A DNA stretch of 47,147 nt, taken from contig CP070685.1 of assembly GCA_020352895.1 (NCBI GenBank), forward strand, positions 1,730,773 to 1,777,919, written 5' to 3'. Both the position numbers and the translations under genes were made by a program. This DNA comes from Phycisphaerales bacterium (GTDB lineage Bacteria; Planctomycetota; Phycisphaerae; UBA1845; G020352895). Positions 34,324 to 41,328 of the stretch are shown here, piece after piece. Every line of letters starts with the position of its first letter. Within the stretch, counting starts at the first letter, position 1. Under the pieces are notes generated by a model, which did no database searches, was not told the origin of the DNA, and was given only the letters and a program-made list of their open reading frames with translations.

Positions 34324-35871
34324 TTGCGCGGGTGCCATCTCATCCTGCTGGCCGGGTTGTTGCCGATCATCGCGGGCCGTCCCACGGCCGGGGCGGGCCA
34401 CCTGTGGAGCTGGCACCCGGCCGACTACCCGCGAATCAACCGCGTACAGGCTCGTGGAGGCGTCGTAACGTACTCAGTGGACTTCTCCGTGCTCGGCCTT
34501 CTGCCCGAGCAGAACATGCCGGCGTGGCAGGTGGCCGAGCTGGAGGCGGCCGCGGTACGGGCCTTCGACAAGTGGAATGAGATCCTTGAGCCCTTGGGTC
34601 TTCGGTTCGAAAGGCGGGGCGTGGGGCAGCGTGTGGACATACCCGTGTTTGCGTTTCGTTACGAGGAGTACGTGCCGTCCGAGCTTCTCGGCGACACGGT
34701 GGCGGCCAGCTCGGCGTTCCCGCTGAACGGAGTGATGAACTTCTCCACGATCGTGGTGGATGCGACGGAGCCGTTTGAGGTGCTGGACGCACTTCCGACG
34801 GTGATCGACGGCGGGCTGCATCATCCCTACGTCCGATACGTAGACTTCGACGGCGTGTGCATGTTCACGACGATCCTGCACGAAATCGGACACCAGTTCG
34901 GTCTGGGGCATCCCCAGGATATGTTCGGCGAAGGGCGCAACTTCGGATTCCTGGCTCTCGACACGGTCCAGATCGACCCAGGCTGCATGCGCCCCTCTGA
35001 CTTCATGTCCGGTGAGAATCTTCAGCGACGCGGCCGCTTCCTGGCGAGCGAAATCGACTCCCTTATGGGACCGCTTCAAATCGGGGCGACGGTCGTCGAG
35101 ATCCCACCGGAGGACCGGGCATTCGTGGCATTTGTTCTTCGAGAAGTGGACCCGGAGGGCGCAGACGAGATGCTGGCCCGAGCCCGCGGGCTTTTTGAAC
35201 AGACCAATCCGTTCCGATTCGCGAATGTGGTGCCGGAGCACGAGTCCGTGCCCGGTGTGCGCGAGGGGAATGACAGTTTCGACACGGCCATCCCCGTGGA
35301 AGCTGGTCAGATCGTCCTGGGGTCCCTCACGCCGGAGACTAGGGAGCTCCGCAGTAAGGACCAGGATTACTACAGCTTGGCCGTTGGCGCGGGCCAGGAG
35401 GGAGAGGTCTGGATATTCGACATCGACGGTGGCGGAGGGCTGAACGGAGCCAATTGGGTCGATGCCGTGCTGGAGCTGTATGACGAGCGCCAAGTCCTGC
35501 TCGCCGTCTCCGCAGGCGCCGAGGCAGCCGACCCGGGCAGCTTCTCGGTGGTGGACCCATATCTGGTCTGGACGCCGCAAGAGCCTGGGCGCTACTTTCT
35601 TCGGCTGGTGGCCGAGCCCGGGGTGGGCGAGCCTGGGTGGACGGGTGACTATGAGCTGCGAATCGGCATCGGCGAGGTGCCGGAGCCCCAAGGGCAGGCG
35701 GCTCCCTTCGCGGACCCATCCGTGGAAGCATGTGAGTTTCAGCCGCTGGCCGCTCGGCCGCTGCTGCCAGGGACATGCGGCTTGTTCAGCCTCACGAGTC
35801 TCGGCATGGCAGTCCTGTCGATGTTGGCCCTTCGAACGCGACTGTGGACAGGCCGTTCCAGGAACACTTGA
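34324..35871 (+). CDS. Secreted matrixin-like zinc metalloprotease with PPC domain and C-terminal anchor
   Basis: A secreted protease of 515 residues. The zinc motif HEIGHQFGLGH (His186, Glu187, His190, His196) is the HExxHxxGxxH of metzincins. A bacterial pre-peptidase C-terminal (PPC) domain follows (about 315-460), visible in FDTAIPVEAGQIVLGSL and GRYFLRLVAEPG. The C-terminus has GTCG, a hydrophobic helix and an Arg-containing end, like the tails of the S8 and M6-like proteases. The start is a TTG at 34324 with GGGGAG about 7 nt upstream; it gives a standard signal peptide (LILLAGLLPIIAGRPTAGA). The longer frame from 34129 would put about 65 extra residues before the signal peptide. Confidence 0.83.
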   Translation: MRGCHLILLAGLLPIIAGRPTAGAGHLWSWHPADYPRINRVQARGGVVTYSVDFSVLGLLPEQNMPAWQVAELEAAAVRAFDKWNEILEPLGLRFERRGVGQRVDIPVFAFRYEEYVPSELLGDTVAASSAFPLNGVMNFSTIVVDATEPFEVLDALPTVIDGGLHHPYVRYVDFDGVCMFTTILHEIGHQFGLGHPQDMFGEGRNFGFLALDTVQIDPGCMRPSDFMSGENLQRRGRFLASEIDSLMGPLQIGATVVEIPPEDRAFVAFVLREVDPEGADEMLARARGLFEQTNPFRFANVVPEHESVPGVREGNDSFDTAIPVEAGQIVLGSLTPETRELRSKDQDYYSLAVGAGQEGEVWIFDIDGGGGLNGANWVDAVLELYDERQVLLAVSAGAEAADPGSFSVVDPYLVWTPQEPGRYFLRLVAEPGVGEPGWTGDYELRIGIGEVPEPQGQAAPFADPSVEACEFQPLAARPLLPGTCGLFSLTSLGMAVLSMLALRTRLWTGRSRNT

Positions 35872-35966
35872 ATCAGGCGTTGGCGCCACGGGTTCCGGTC
35901 GGCGCGGGCGGTCGGCCGCGGGCCCGAAGCCGGTTTGGAGGGCGGCGTCCTCTGTGGGGCAGCAGG

Positions 35967-36479
35967 ATGATTAGGCCATTGAGCACGGAAAGCCTGCTCC
36001 TGTGGGGTGTCCTGGGGGCGGCTGTCGGCGGCTGCGCGGACACGCAGGAGGATCTGCAAGTTTACCTGTTCGGATCAGGAGGTATGGAATCTCTTTTGGC
36101 GGAAGAGAGCGCTGTTATCGAGCAGTTCAATGAACAAGTCAATAAGGACCCGGAATCTGAGGAGCGGGCCAAGACAGTGGCCGGCTTGCTGCGGAGGGAC
36201 ATTCTCCCGGCGTATAACGCGGTACTGGAACGCATGCGGAGGCTGGAGATCCGGAACAAGAAAATCCGGCGGCTGCACGAGGAATACCTGGAGATCACGG
36301 CCGGCCAGAAAGAGACCTTCGAGGAGTTGCTGGCGCTGCTGGAGGCGGAGGAGATCGGCTCGGTGGTGAGGGTCAATCTGCACCTTGCCAAGCTTCGCAA
36401 CCGCCGCACGGACTGGCGTCAGACCCTTCGACAGATGTGCGCCGACTACGAGGTAGCCCGGCCTGATATCGGGGAGTGA
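35967..36479 (+). CDS. Predicted coiled-coil lipoprotein of unknown function
   Basis: A 170-residue predicted lipoprotein. Its N-terminus (MIRPLSTESLLLWGVLGAAV) ends in a lipobox-like AVGGC with the modifiable Cys23. The mature part is charged and helical, with heptad-like Leu/Glu/Arg patterns (about 60-130), so a coiled coil is likely. No family is recognised. A longer frame begins at 35775 inside the protease gene; the ATG at 35967 is preferred because it creates the lipoprotein signal, although only a weak GGGGCAGCAGG lies upstream. It follows the matrixin-like gene by 95 bp on the same strand. Confidence 0.7.
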   Translation: MIRPLSTESLLLWGVLGAAVGGCADTQEDLQVYLFGSGGMESLLAEESAVIEQFNEQVNKDPESEERAKTVAGLLRRDILPAYNAVLERMRRLEIRNKKIRRLHEEYLEITAGQKETFEELLALLEAEEIGSVVRVNLHLAKLRNRRTDWRQTLRQMCADYEVARPDIGE

Positions 36480-36523
36480 CGGCGTCCCCGGGCGGCCGAA
36501 CGGCAGGGTGGGGGTCGGTCGGG

Positions 36524-36563
36524 TTGAGCACATTTTTCGCACTTTTTTTCTGGTTTAATAAAG
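36524..36563 (+). promoter_or_regulatory. AT-rich promoter-like segment before the basic protein gene
   Basis: In a GC-rich surrounding, this segment has T-runs (CATTTTT, CTTTTTTTC) ending in TTTAATAA. TTGAGC (36524-36529) and TAATAA (36556-36561) are too far apart (26 bp) for a standard sigma-70 promoter, so the exact boxes are unclear. Its position about 80 bp before the 36641 start makes a promoter role plausible. Confidence 0.3.
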
Positions 36564-36640
36564 CCGCGTGTGCTGCATGCCGATGTCCGGGCATCGTTGG
36601 GAATACTGGGACTATTGCGTTCAAGTAAGATGGAGACCAT

Positions 36641-37114
36641 ATGATGCCCATGAATTACACTCGACGCCGCACGTACAAGCGTCGGACCACCAACTACAGG
36701 AAGACCAATTGGCCTTCTTATCAGAAGAATCGCTCCAATCCCAAAATGCGGAGCGGCGTGAACTGGCAGTACGGTCCCGTTCGGACCAACCTGCAGAACA
36801 AGATCAATGCGTATCGCACGCTGTATGCGCAGTGCAATGTAACGGGCCCGTATAAGCCGAGCCCGACCACAATCAACAAATTCGCGAACTACGTGAACAA
36901 GGGCTACATGCTGCACAAGATCAGCGGCACCAAGATTGCCAAGTGGGACAAGAACCACAACCCGTCCTGGACGGTCAACTGGGCCACCAAGTGCCTGAAG
37001 GCCAAGTACGGGGCGGCCATCAAAGCCCTGTTCCCCACGGGCAACGGGCGCACCTATATGGTCGCCACCAGCCCGACCTGGAAGGGCAAACCGTTCAAGT
37101 TCCCCACGCGCTAG
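36641..37114 (+). CDS. Extremely basic 157-residue protein of unknown family
   Basis: I do not recognise this protein. It has about 31 Lys/Arg and only one acidic residue (an Asp in AKWDKNH), plus about 12 Tyr, 6 Trp and many Asn. The first 40 residues are rich in Arg and Lys (RRRTYKRRTTNYRK), and there is no signal peptide or membrane helix. Such composition suggests nucleic-acid binding or assembly with a polyanion, but nothing proves it. GGAG lies 5 nt before the ATG at 36641. An AT-rich stretch precedes it and a strong intrinsic terminator follows, so it is a single-gene transcript. Codons favour AAC, AAG and TAC, compatible with high expression. Confidence 0.85.
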   Translation: MMPMNYTRRRTYKRRTTNYRKTNWPSYQKNRSNPKMRSGVNWQYGPVRTNLQNKINAYRTLYAQCNVTGPYKPSPTTINKFANYVNKGYMLHKISGTKIAKWDKNHNPSWTVNWATKCLKAKYGAAIKALFPTGNGRTYMVATSPTWKGKPFKFPTR

Positions 37115-37195
37115 GCGCCACGACAGCCGCCACCAACAGCGGCCAGTTGGGTTTCCCTTTCCTCGCCAAGACTCTCTGAACGCAATACTCCATCG

Positions 37196-37224
37196 GGCCC
37201 GTCGGTGCGGCGGGCCTTTGTTTT
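37196..37224 (+). terminator. Intrinsic terminator of the basic protein gene
   Basis: A 9-bp stem (GGCCCGTCG at 37196-37204, CGGCGGGCC at 37208-37216, one T-G wobble) with a three-base loop is followed by TTTGTTTT (37217-37224). It is the best canonical rho-independent terminator in the window and ends about 110 nt after the stop of the 36641 gene. Confidence 0.85.
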
Positions 37225-37298
37225 GCGCCTTGCGGCCTAAGTGAAGCTGCGTCTTGGCTCCGGCGAAGCACGGTGTGGGCGGGTACAATTGAAGTGGC

Positions 37299-38261
37299 AT
37301 GGAGTCGACGAGCGCGAGCGTGCCGGGGGCGCCGGACTGGGAGCAGATCGGCGAGGAGATCTGCTGCCCGCTCTGCGAGTATGACCTTCACATGCTGACG
37401 ACGCCGCGCTGCCCCGAGTGCGGCTACCGCTTCGAGTGGGCCGAACTTCTTGATCCCGCGCGGCGGATACACCCATACCTGTTCGAACACCACCCCGAAG
37501 CCAACCTGCGTTCCTTTCGGCGGACGCTGTTGAACGGCCTGCGGCCGCGACGCTTCTGGACATCACTGCACCCTGCCCAGCCGTCCAGCGCTCGTCGGCT
37601 GGTCCTGTACTGGTGCGTCGTGGCGTTGATCTACACGGTGCCGATCGCGGCGGAATTGACTGCCGGCTTCGTCAGCACGCTTGGGCCTCTTCAGGCCAAC
37701 CGGGCGTGGGTCGTGGCGTTTTACAAAACAGCGCGCGGAAAGGATTCTTTCGGGGCGGAAGTAAAGAGATTCGGCTCCATAGAGGCTTACCTCGACTACT
37801 ACTGGCCCATGCCGAACTCACCTGCAACGCTATGGAAGCACTTACGGTACACCCGGATCCTGGCCGAAATGACCTCGTATCTTCTTTTTCCTTTGCTGTA
37901 TGCGTGGTTGACGTTTCTATCCCTTCTGTTATTCGGCCTCTCCATGCGGAGGGCACGAGTCAGAAGGGTGCACGTGCTACGATGCGTGGTGTACAGTACA
38001 GATGTACTCGTTTGGACAGGTCTGTGCGTTCTGCTGGGCGCGGTCATCAGCCGGCTCTACCTCGGCACATCGGTCATTGAAGGGTGGGGCCTCAAGGGGT
38101 GTCTGGCATTCGCCGTCGTGATGGCCGTCGCGTCAATCTACCGGCTGTACGTGGCTTATCGGCACTACTTGCGGTTCGACCATCCCCTGGCGACGGTACT
38201 GGTCTCTCAAGTCATCGTTTACCTGGTGGGAGCCAACTTGATCGCGCCGCAGTTGCTGTAA
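37299..38261 (+). CDS. Zinc-ribbon multi-spanning membrane protein of unknown function
   Basis: A 320-residue protein with an N-terminal zinc ribbon: CPLC (about 23-26) and CPEC (about 38-41), each giving two cysteine ligands. A cytoplasmic linker is followed by about five membrane helices (near 103-125, 190-215, 233-253, 265-283, 298-316). Such zinc-ribbon plus membrane proteins are common in planctomycetes and have no assigned function. A TACAAT at 37284-37289 lies only 9 nt before the ATG; if it is a -10 box the transcript would be nearly leaderless, but there is no good -35 and no clear Shine-Dalgarno. It starts after the terminator of the preceding gene. Confidence 0.83.
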   Translation: MESTSASVPGAPDWEQIGEEICCPLCEYDLHMLTTPRCPECGYRFEWAELLDPARRIHPYLFEHHPEANLRSFRRTLLNGLRPRRFWTSLHPAQPSSARRLVLYWCVVALIYTVPIAAELTAGFVSTLGPLQANRAWVVAFYKTARGKDSFGAEVKRFGSIEAYLDYYWPMPNSPATLWKHLRYTRILAEMTSYLLFPLLYAWLTFLSLLLFGLSMRRARVRRVHVLRCVVYSTDVLVWTGLCVLLGAVISRLYLGTSVIEGWGLKGCLAFAVVMAVASIYRLYVAYRHYLRFDHPLATVLVSQVIVYLVGANLIAPQLL

Positions 38262-38271
38262 TGTGCACCAA

Positions 38272-38450
38272 CAGAGTGCCGCCCCGCCGCCCACGCAGTT
38301 GTAGACCACGCCGAACCCGCCGAAGAAACCCTGGTTGCCAAAGAGGCCGGGGACGGGGCGTCCGCCCACCTGCCGGGCGATGTCGTCATATCGCCGCCGG
38401 GCGTCATTCTTGGAGAATGGCATATAACCTGGTCTGCGCCGAGGCGGCGT
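38272..38450 (-). pseudogene. Fragment of a zinc-type alcohol dehydrogenase gene, frameshifted
   Basis: On the minus strand this segment encodes, in two different frames, the same residues as positions about 281-337 of the dehydrogenase at 39970. One frame gives RRLGADQVICHSPRM (matching RKLGADHVIRHAARM); the other gives RRRYDDIARQVGGRPVPGLF and GNQGFFGGFGVVYNC. The switch is explained by one missing base next to the RM codons when the two DNA stretches are aligned. No start or stop matches the intact gene and similarity fades at both ends. It is a decayed internal fragment of a paralogue, not a gene. Confidence 0.8.
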
Positions 38451-38601
38451 GGACGGTATCTGGTGCTCAAATGCAGGCAGCCTCGTCATAGAGTCCGCCC
38501 TCGCTCGAAACGGAGCCGGCGTGGAGGTAGAATCGTGGCCCCGGAAGCGGCGAATGGCGAAGCCCTGGTAGATAGGAGATGTCGGTCGAGAAGAGCAAGA
38601 G

Positions 38602-39585
38602 ATGCCTGTCGCAGAGATCGTGCCCATGAGCAGACCGGGGCTCGAAACGTTCCACCAGACAAGTCGGAAGCTGGACTTCATAGGCCCCCTAGAGTCTTTG
38701 TTGAACGAGTTCCGCCGTGGGAACATCGCGGACAGGGATCGCGTCCAGGAAGAGTCGGCGATCAAATCTCACCTCGGAGAGCACCGCGAGGCATGGGACC
38801 TCGTGTTTCCAACATTTCCCGAATGCCCCTGGAAGCGCCGCACGATGACCTGGGAACGCCACCGGGGGCGGCGAGACGTCTACCTGAGGAATCTCGTCGT
38901 CACCCACGTACCGCAGCACGAGACTGAAAATCGCCTCATCATCAATCCCGCCGCCGTGGAGGGCAGACATGCCAGATGGCTGGCGCATGAGCTGCCCGCC
39001 TATGAGGTCGTCGGTACTGATATTGACCCTCGGTGGAACCGCCTTTATCGATTCGTGGTCTTCTGGAAGTACCACAAACAGAAGAACTACCGATTCGTGC
39101 GGGAGAGCATTTTTGAGCCGGATCTGGAGCGACACCCGGCAGCCGTCACGTTCTTTGGCGCCTGTGGTTCCGTGACGGACGGATGCATGGACTACGCCAT
39201 TGCCGTGAATGCATCCTTTCTGATCTGCAGGTCCTGCTGCCATGACAACATCGGGGGTAATACGAAGATCGTGAGGCGACCGGGCCGCCCGATCAACGAT
39301 TTCTTCGCATGGAAGAACTACTGGTACGCGAGAATCAAGAAGAAACGGAAGGGCTTCTATTTCGCGGACCGCTACCTCAAGGACGCCTACCCGAGAAGCA
39401 AGGCGGCACGGAGAATCATGGACTCCGACACCATCATCGCCGTCGCCCAGAATGCGCCGGAGAGTGACATTTGCAGAAGCGTGATTGACCTCGACCGGTG
39501 CCTGTTCCTGCAAGAGAACGGCTACGATGTCATGTATCGCGAGGAGCTCTTCTTCGCTCACAAACGGCGCGAAGCCACCGGTTGA
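38602..39585 (+). CDS. Methyltransferase-like protein with HACG/CC-type motifs
   Basis: A 327-residue protein. Residues 136-143 (VVGTDIDP) fit the strand with an acidic residue that binds SAM ribose. Residues 184-195 (FFGACGSVTDGC) followed by SCCHD (211-215) resemble the 'HACGdxTD ... CCY' pattern of the Methyltransf_32-like class, some of whose members methylate RNA. A canonical GxGxG motif I is not obvious, so activity is uncertain. The start could be 38602 or the ATG at 38626; neither has a strong ribosome-binding site. It lies between a dehydrogenase fragment and a WD40 remnant, in a stretch that seems to have been rearranged. Confidence 0.7.
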   Translation: MPVAEIVPMSRPGLETFHQTSRKLDFIGPLESLLNEFRRGNIADRDRVQEESAIKSHLGEHREAWDLVFPTFPECPWKRRTMTWERHRGRRDVYLRNLVVTHVPQHETENRLIINPAAVEGRHARWLAHELPAYEVVGTDIDPRWNRLYRFVVFWKYHKQKNYRFVRESIFEPDLERHPAAVTFFGACGSVTDGCMDYAIAVNASFLICRSCCHDNIGGNTKIVRRPGRPINDFFAWKNYWYARIKKKRKGFYFADRYLKDAYPRSKAARRIMDSDTIIAVAQNAPESDICRSVIDLDRCLFLQENGYDVMYREELFFAHKRREATG

Positions 39586-39969
39586 AGCTGAACGTCTCCT
39601 CGGGCACATCAAACGGGGCTTTAATGTCGTATGGGTAGCAGACTCCTGACGTTCCACGGCCAAGAGAGCGCCATCACCTGCGTTGCGTTTGCCCCAGATT
39701 CCAAGCGGATTGTCCCGGGCCATGGACGCCGTCGTCCAACGTGAGCACCGATTGCGAGACATAAACGGGTGTCCCGTGGATAGAGATCAGCAACTCTTCC
39801 GCACCATCGTTGCCCGTCTGGTCCCCGACTGACTTGTGTACAGCCCGATTCTGCTCGTGGGGGAAAGGGCGTTTATGCGCCCGCCAGGGCCGATCCGCCA
39901 CCCCCAACTCGACCTCTCGCGCACAACACAACAAGCCAACAACAGCCGACTACTCACGCAACATGCGGG
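39586..39969. other. Intergenic region with a WD40-repeat remnant
   Basis: The region has no intact gene. Its only recognisable content is the WD40-like stub at 39631-39744, listed separately. The rest (39745-39969) gave no supported feature on either strand. Confidence 0.5.
39631..39744 (+). pseudogene. Remnant of a WD40-repeat gene
   Basis: An ATG-initiated frame of 37 codons reads SRLLTFHGQESAITCVAF then APDSKRIV, a good match to one WD40 blade (the 'GHxxxVxxVAFSPDGxxIxSG' pattern), and then ends in unrelated arginine-rich codons and a TGA. A single blade cannot fold as a propeller, so this is likely the edge of a deleted WD40 gene. Confidence 0.55.
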
Positions 39970-41214
39970 CTAGGTCCGATTGGGGTCGAGCAAGGCCTTT
40001 AGGAAGGGCGGGGTGGGCGGGTGGACCAGGTCGCGGAGGGCGGCGCGGTACTCGCTGAGGGGGTAGGTGCGCGTGGGGAAGGCGGCCGGGTCGAAGGCGC
40101 CTCTTTCGATCAACTCGAAGAGCACCCGATAAGTGTGCAGGCGACGGCCGTCGTACTCCTCGATCTGCCGGCCGTTGCAGCCGATGACATTCAGTTCGGC
40201 GAACCACAAGGGGGTGCTGTCGAACACGCAGATGGAACCTGTCCCCAGGATGACCAGCGTGCCGCGGGCCCGAGTGAACTTGGCGGCGTCGGTAAGGGCC
40301 GCCCCACCACCGGCGCAACTGTAGACGGTGTCGAATCCGCCGAAGAGACCCTGATTGCCGAACAGGCCGGGCACCCGGCGCCCGCCGACGTAGCCGGCGA
40401 TGTCGTCGTAGCGCCGGCGCGAAGGCATCCTTGCCGCATGACGGATGACATGGTCGGCACCCAGTTTCCGGGCCAACTCCTCCTGAAACGCGGTGTACAC
40501 CAGTGCGGTGACCTCGGCACGACACCTGAGAGCCCGCAGGGCGGCGATGGTGCCGAGGGCGATGATGCCCCCGCCCTGCACCAGAGCGTGGTGGTTATCG
40601 GCCGGGCGGTGTCGCAGCACGCCGTGGAGTGAACAGGCCAGCGGATCGGTCAGGACGGCCTGTTCGTCGGGCAGTGAGTCGGGCACGCGATGCAGTTGCC
40701 AGGAGTGGGCCACGAATCGCTCACCCCAGCTCCCGCCCGTGAAGTTGTTGTATCCGGTCATGTAAGCCGGCGGGAGGGTGCCGCGGTGCAGGTTTTCGCA
40801 CAGCGTGAAGTTGCCGGCCGCGCACGGTGCGCAGGATGGATCAATCTCACGAGCAGCGCACGACAGCGAGGGCTCGATCACCACGCGATCCCCGGGCTTG
40901 TAGTCGGTGACGGCACGGCCCACCTCGTCGATGACGGCTACGCACTCGTGGCCCAGGCCATACGGCATGGCGGCCAAGCTCTGGAGGAACGACGCCGGGT
41001 GGGCGCGCAGGAAGATGGCCGCCAGATCGGTGCCGCAGATGCCACCGAGAATGGTGCGCAGGCGTACCCAGTGAGCGGTGGGCAACTCGGGCGCCGGAAC
41101 TTCGGCCAGTCGCAGCCCCGAAATATGAGACCAGTACGTGCCCGGCCAGAGCAGACCGAGCATCTTGCATGCCAGATACCGCACCACAGTGGATTTGAAG
41201 GTGACTGCTTTCAA
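39970..41214 (-). CDS. Zinc-binding dehydrogenase, medium-chain (MDR) superfamily
   Basis: An NAD(P)-dependent alcohol/polyol-dehydrogenase-like protein; the substrate is unknown. Numbering here is on the longest frame (start 41307). Catalytic-zinc residues are in GICGTD (Cys91) and GHE (His120, Glu121). The structural-zinc lobe has Cys150, Cys159, Cys162 and Cys170, and the nucleotide-binding turn is VQGGGIIALG (243-252). The frame opens at TTG 41307, but the MDR N-terminus (KAVTFKSTV) starts at a TTG at 41212-41214, which I prefer; the ATG at 41271 is an alternative with no ribosome-binding site. It follows the PQQ/TPR protein gene closely and may be cotranscribed. A decayed copy of part of this gene lies at 38272-38450. 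Confidence 0.82.
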   Translation of the reverse strand: MKAVTFKSTVVRYLACKMLGLLWPGTYWSHISGLRLAEVPAPELPTAHWVRLRTILGGICGTDLAAIFLRAHPASFLQSLAAMPYGLGHECVAVIDEVGRAVTDYKPGDRVVIEPSLSCAAREIDPSCAPCAAGNFTLCENLHRGTLPPAYMTGYNNFTGGSWGERFVAHSWQLHRVPDSLPDEQAVLTDPLACSLHGVLRHRPADNHHALVQGGGIIALGTIAALRALRCRAEVTALVYTAFQEELARKLGADHVIRHAARMPSRRRYDDIAGYVGGRRVPGLFGNQGLFGGFDTVYSCAGGGAALTDAAKFTRARGTLVILGTGSICVFDSTPLWFAELNVIGCNGRQIEEYDGRRLHTYRVLFELIERGAFDPAAFPTRTYPLSEYRAALRDLVHPPTPPFLKALLDPNRT

Positions 41215-41328
41215 ATGGCTTTCGCTGATCCTATGGCCGTAGGGCGAGGCGTCGGCCGCGCTGGCCGGCATGAGTGAGGACGATAACAGAGACCAACGGT
41301 GGGTCAAGCAGGAACGTAGCGGGCCCGA

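Noticed and set aside
34474-35889. Minus-strand frame of 471 codons
   Set aside because: Antisense shadow of the matrixin-like protease, which has HExxHxxGxxH, a signal peptide and a PPC domain.
38467-38655. Minus-strand frame with TDISYLPGL..., vaguely like a prepilin-type C-terminus
   Set aside because: Too short and too weak; no start, no cleavage motif and no neighbouring secretion gene.
38689-39762. Minus-strand frame of 357 codons
   Set aside because: Covers the methyltransferase-like gene in antisense, with no recognisable domain or ribosome-binding site.
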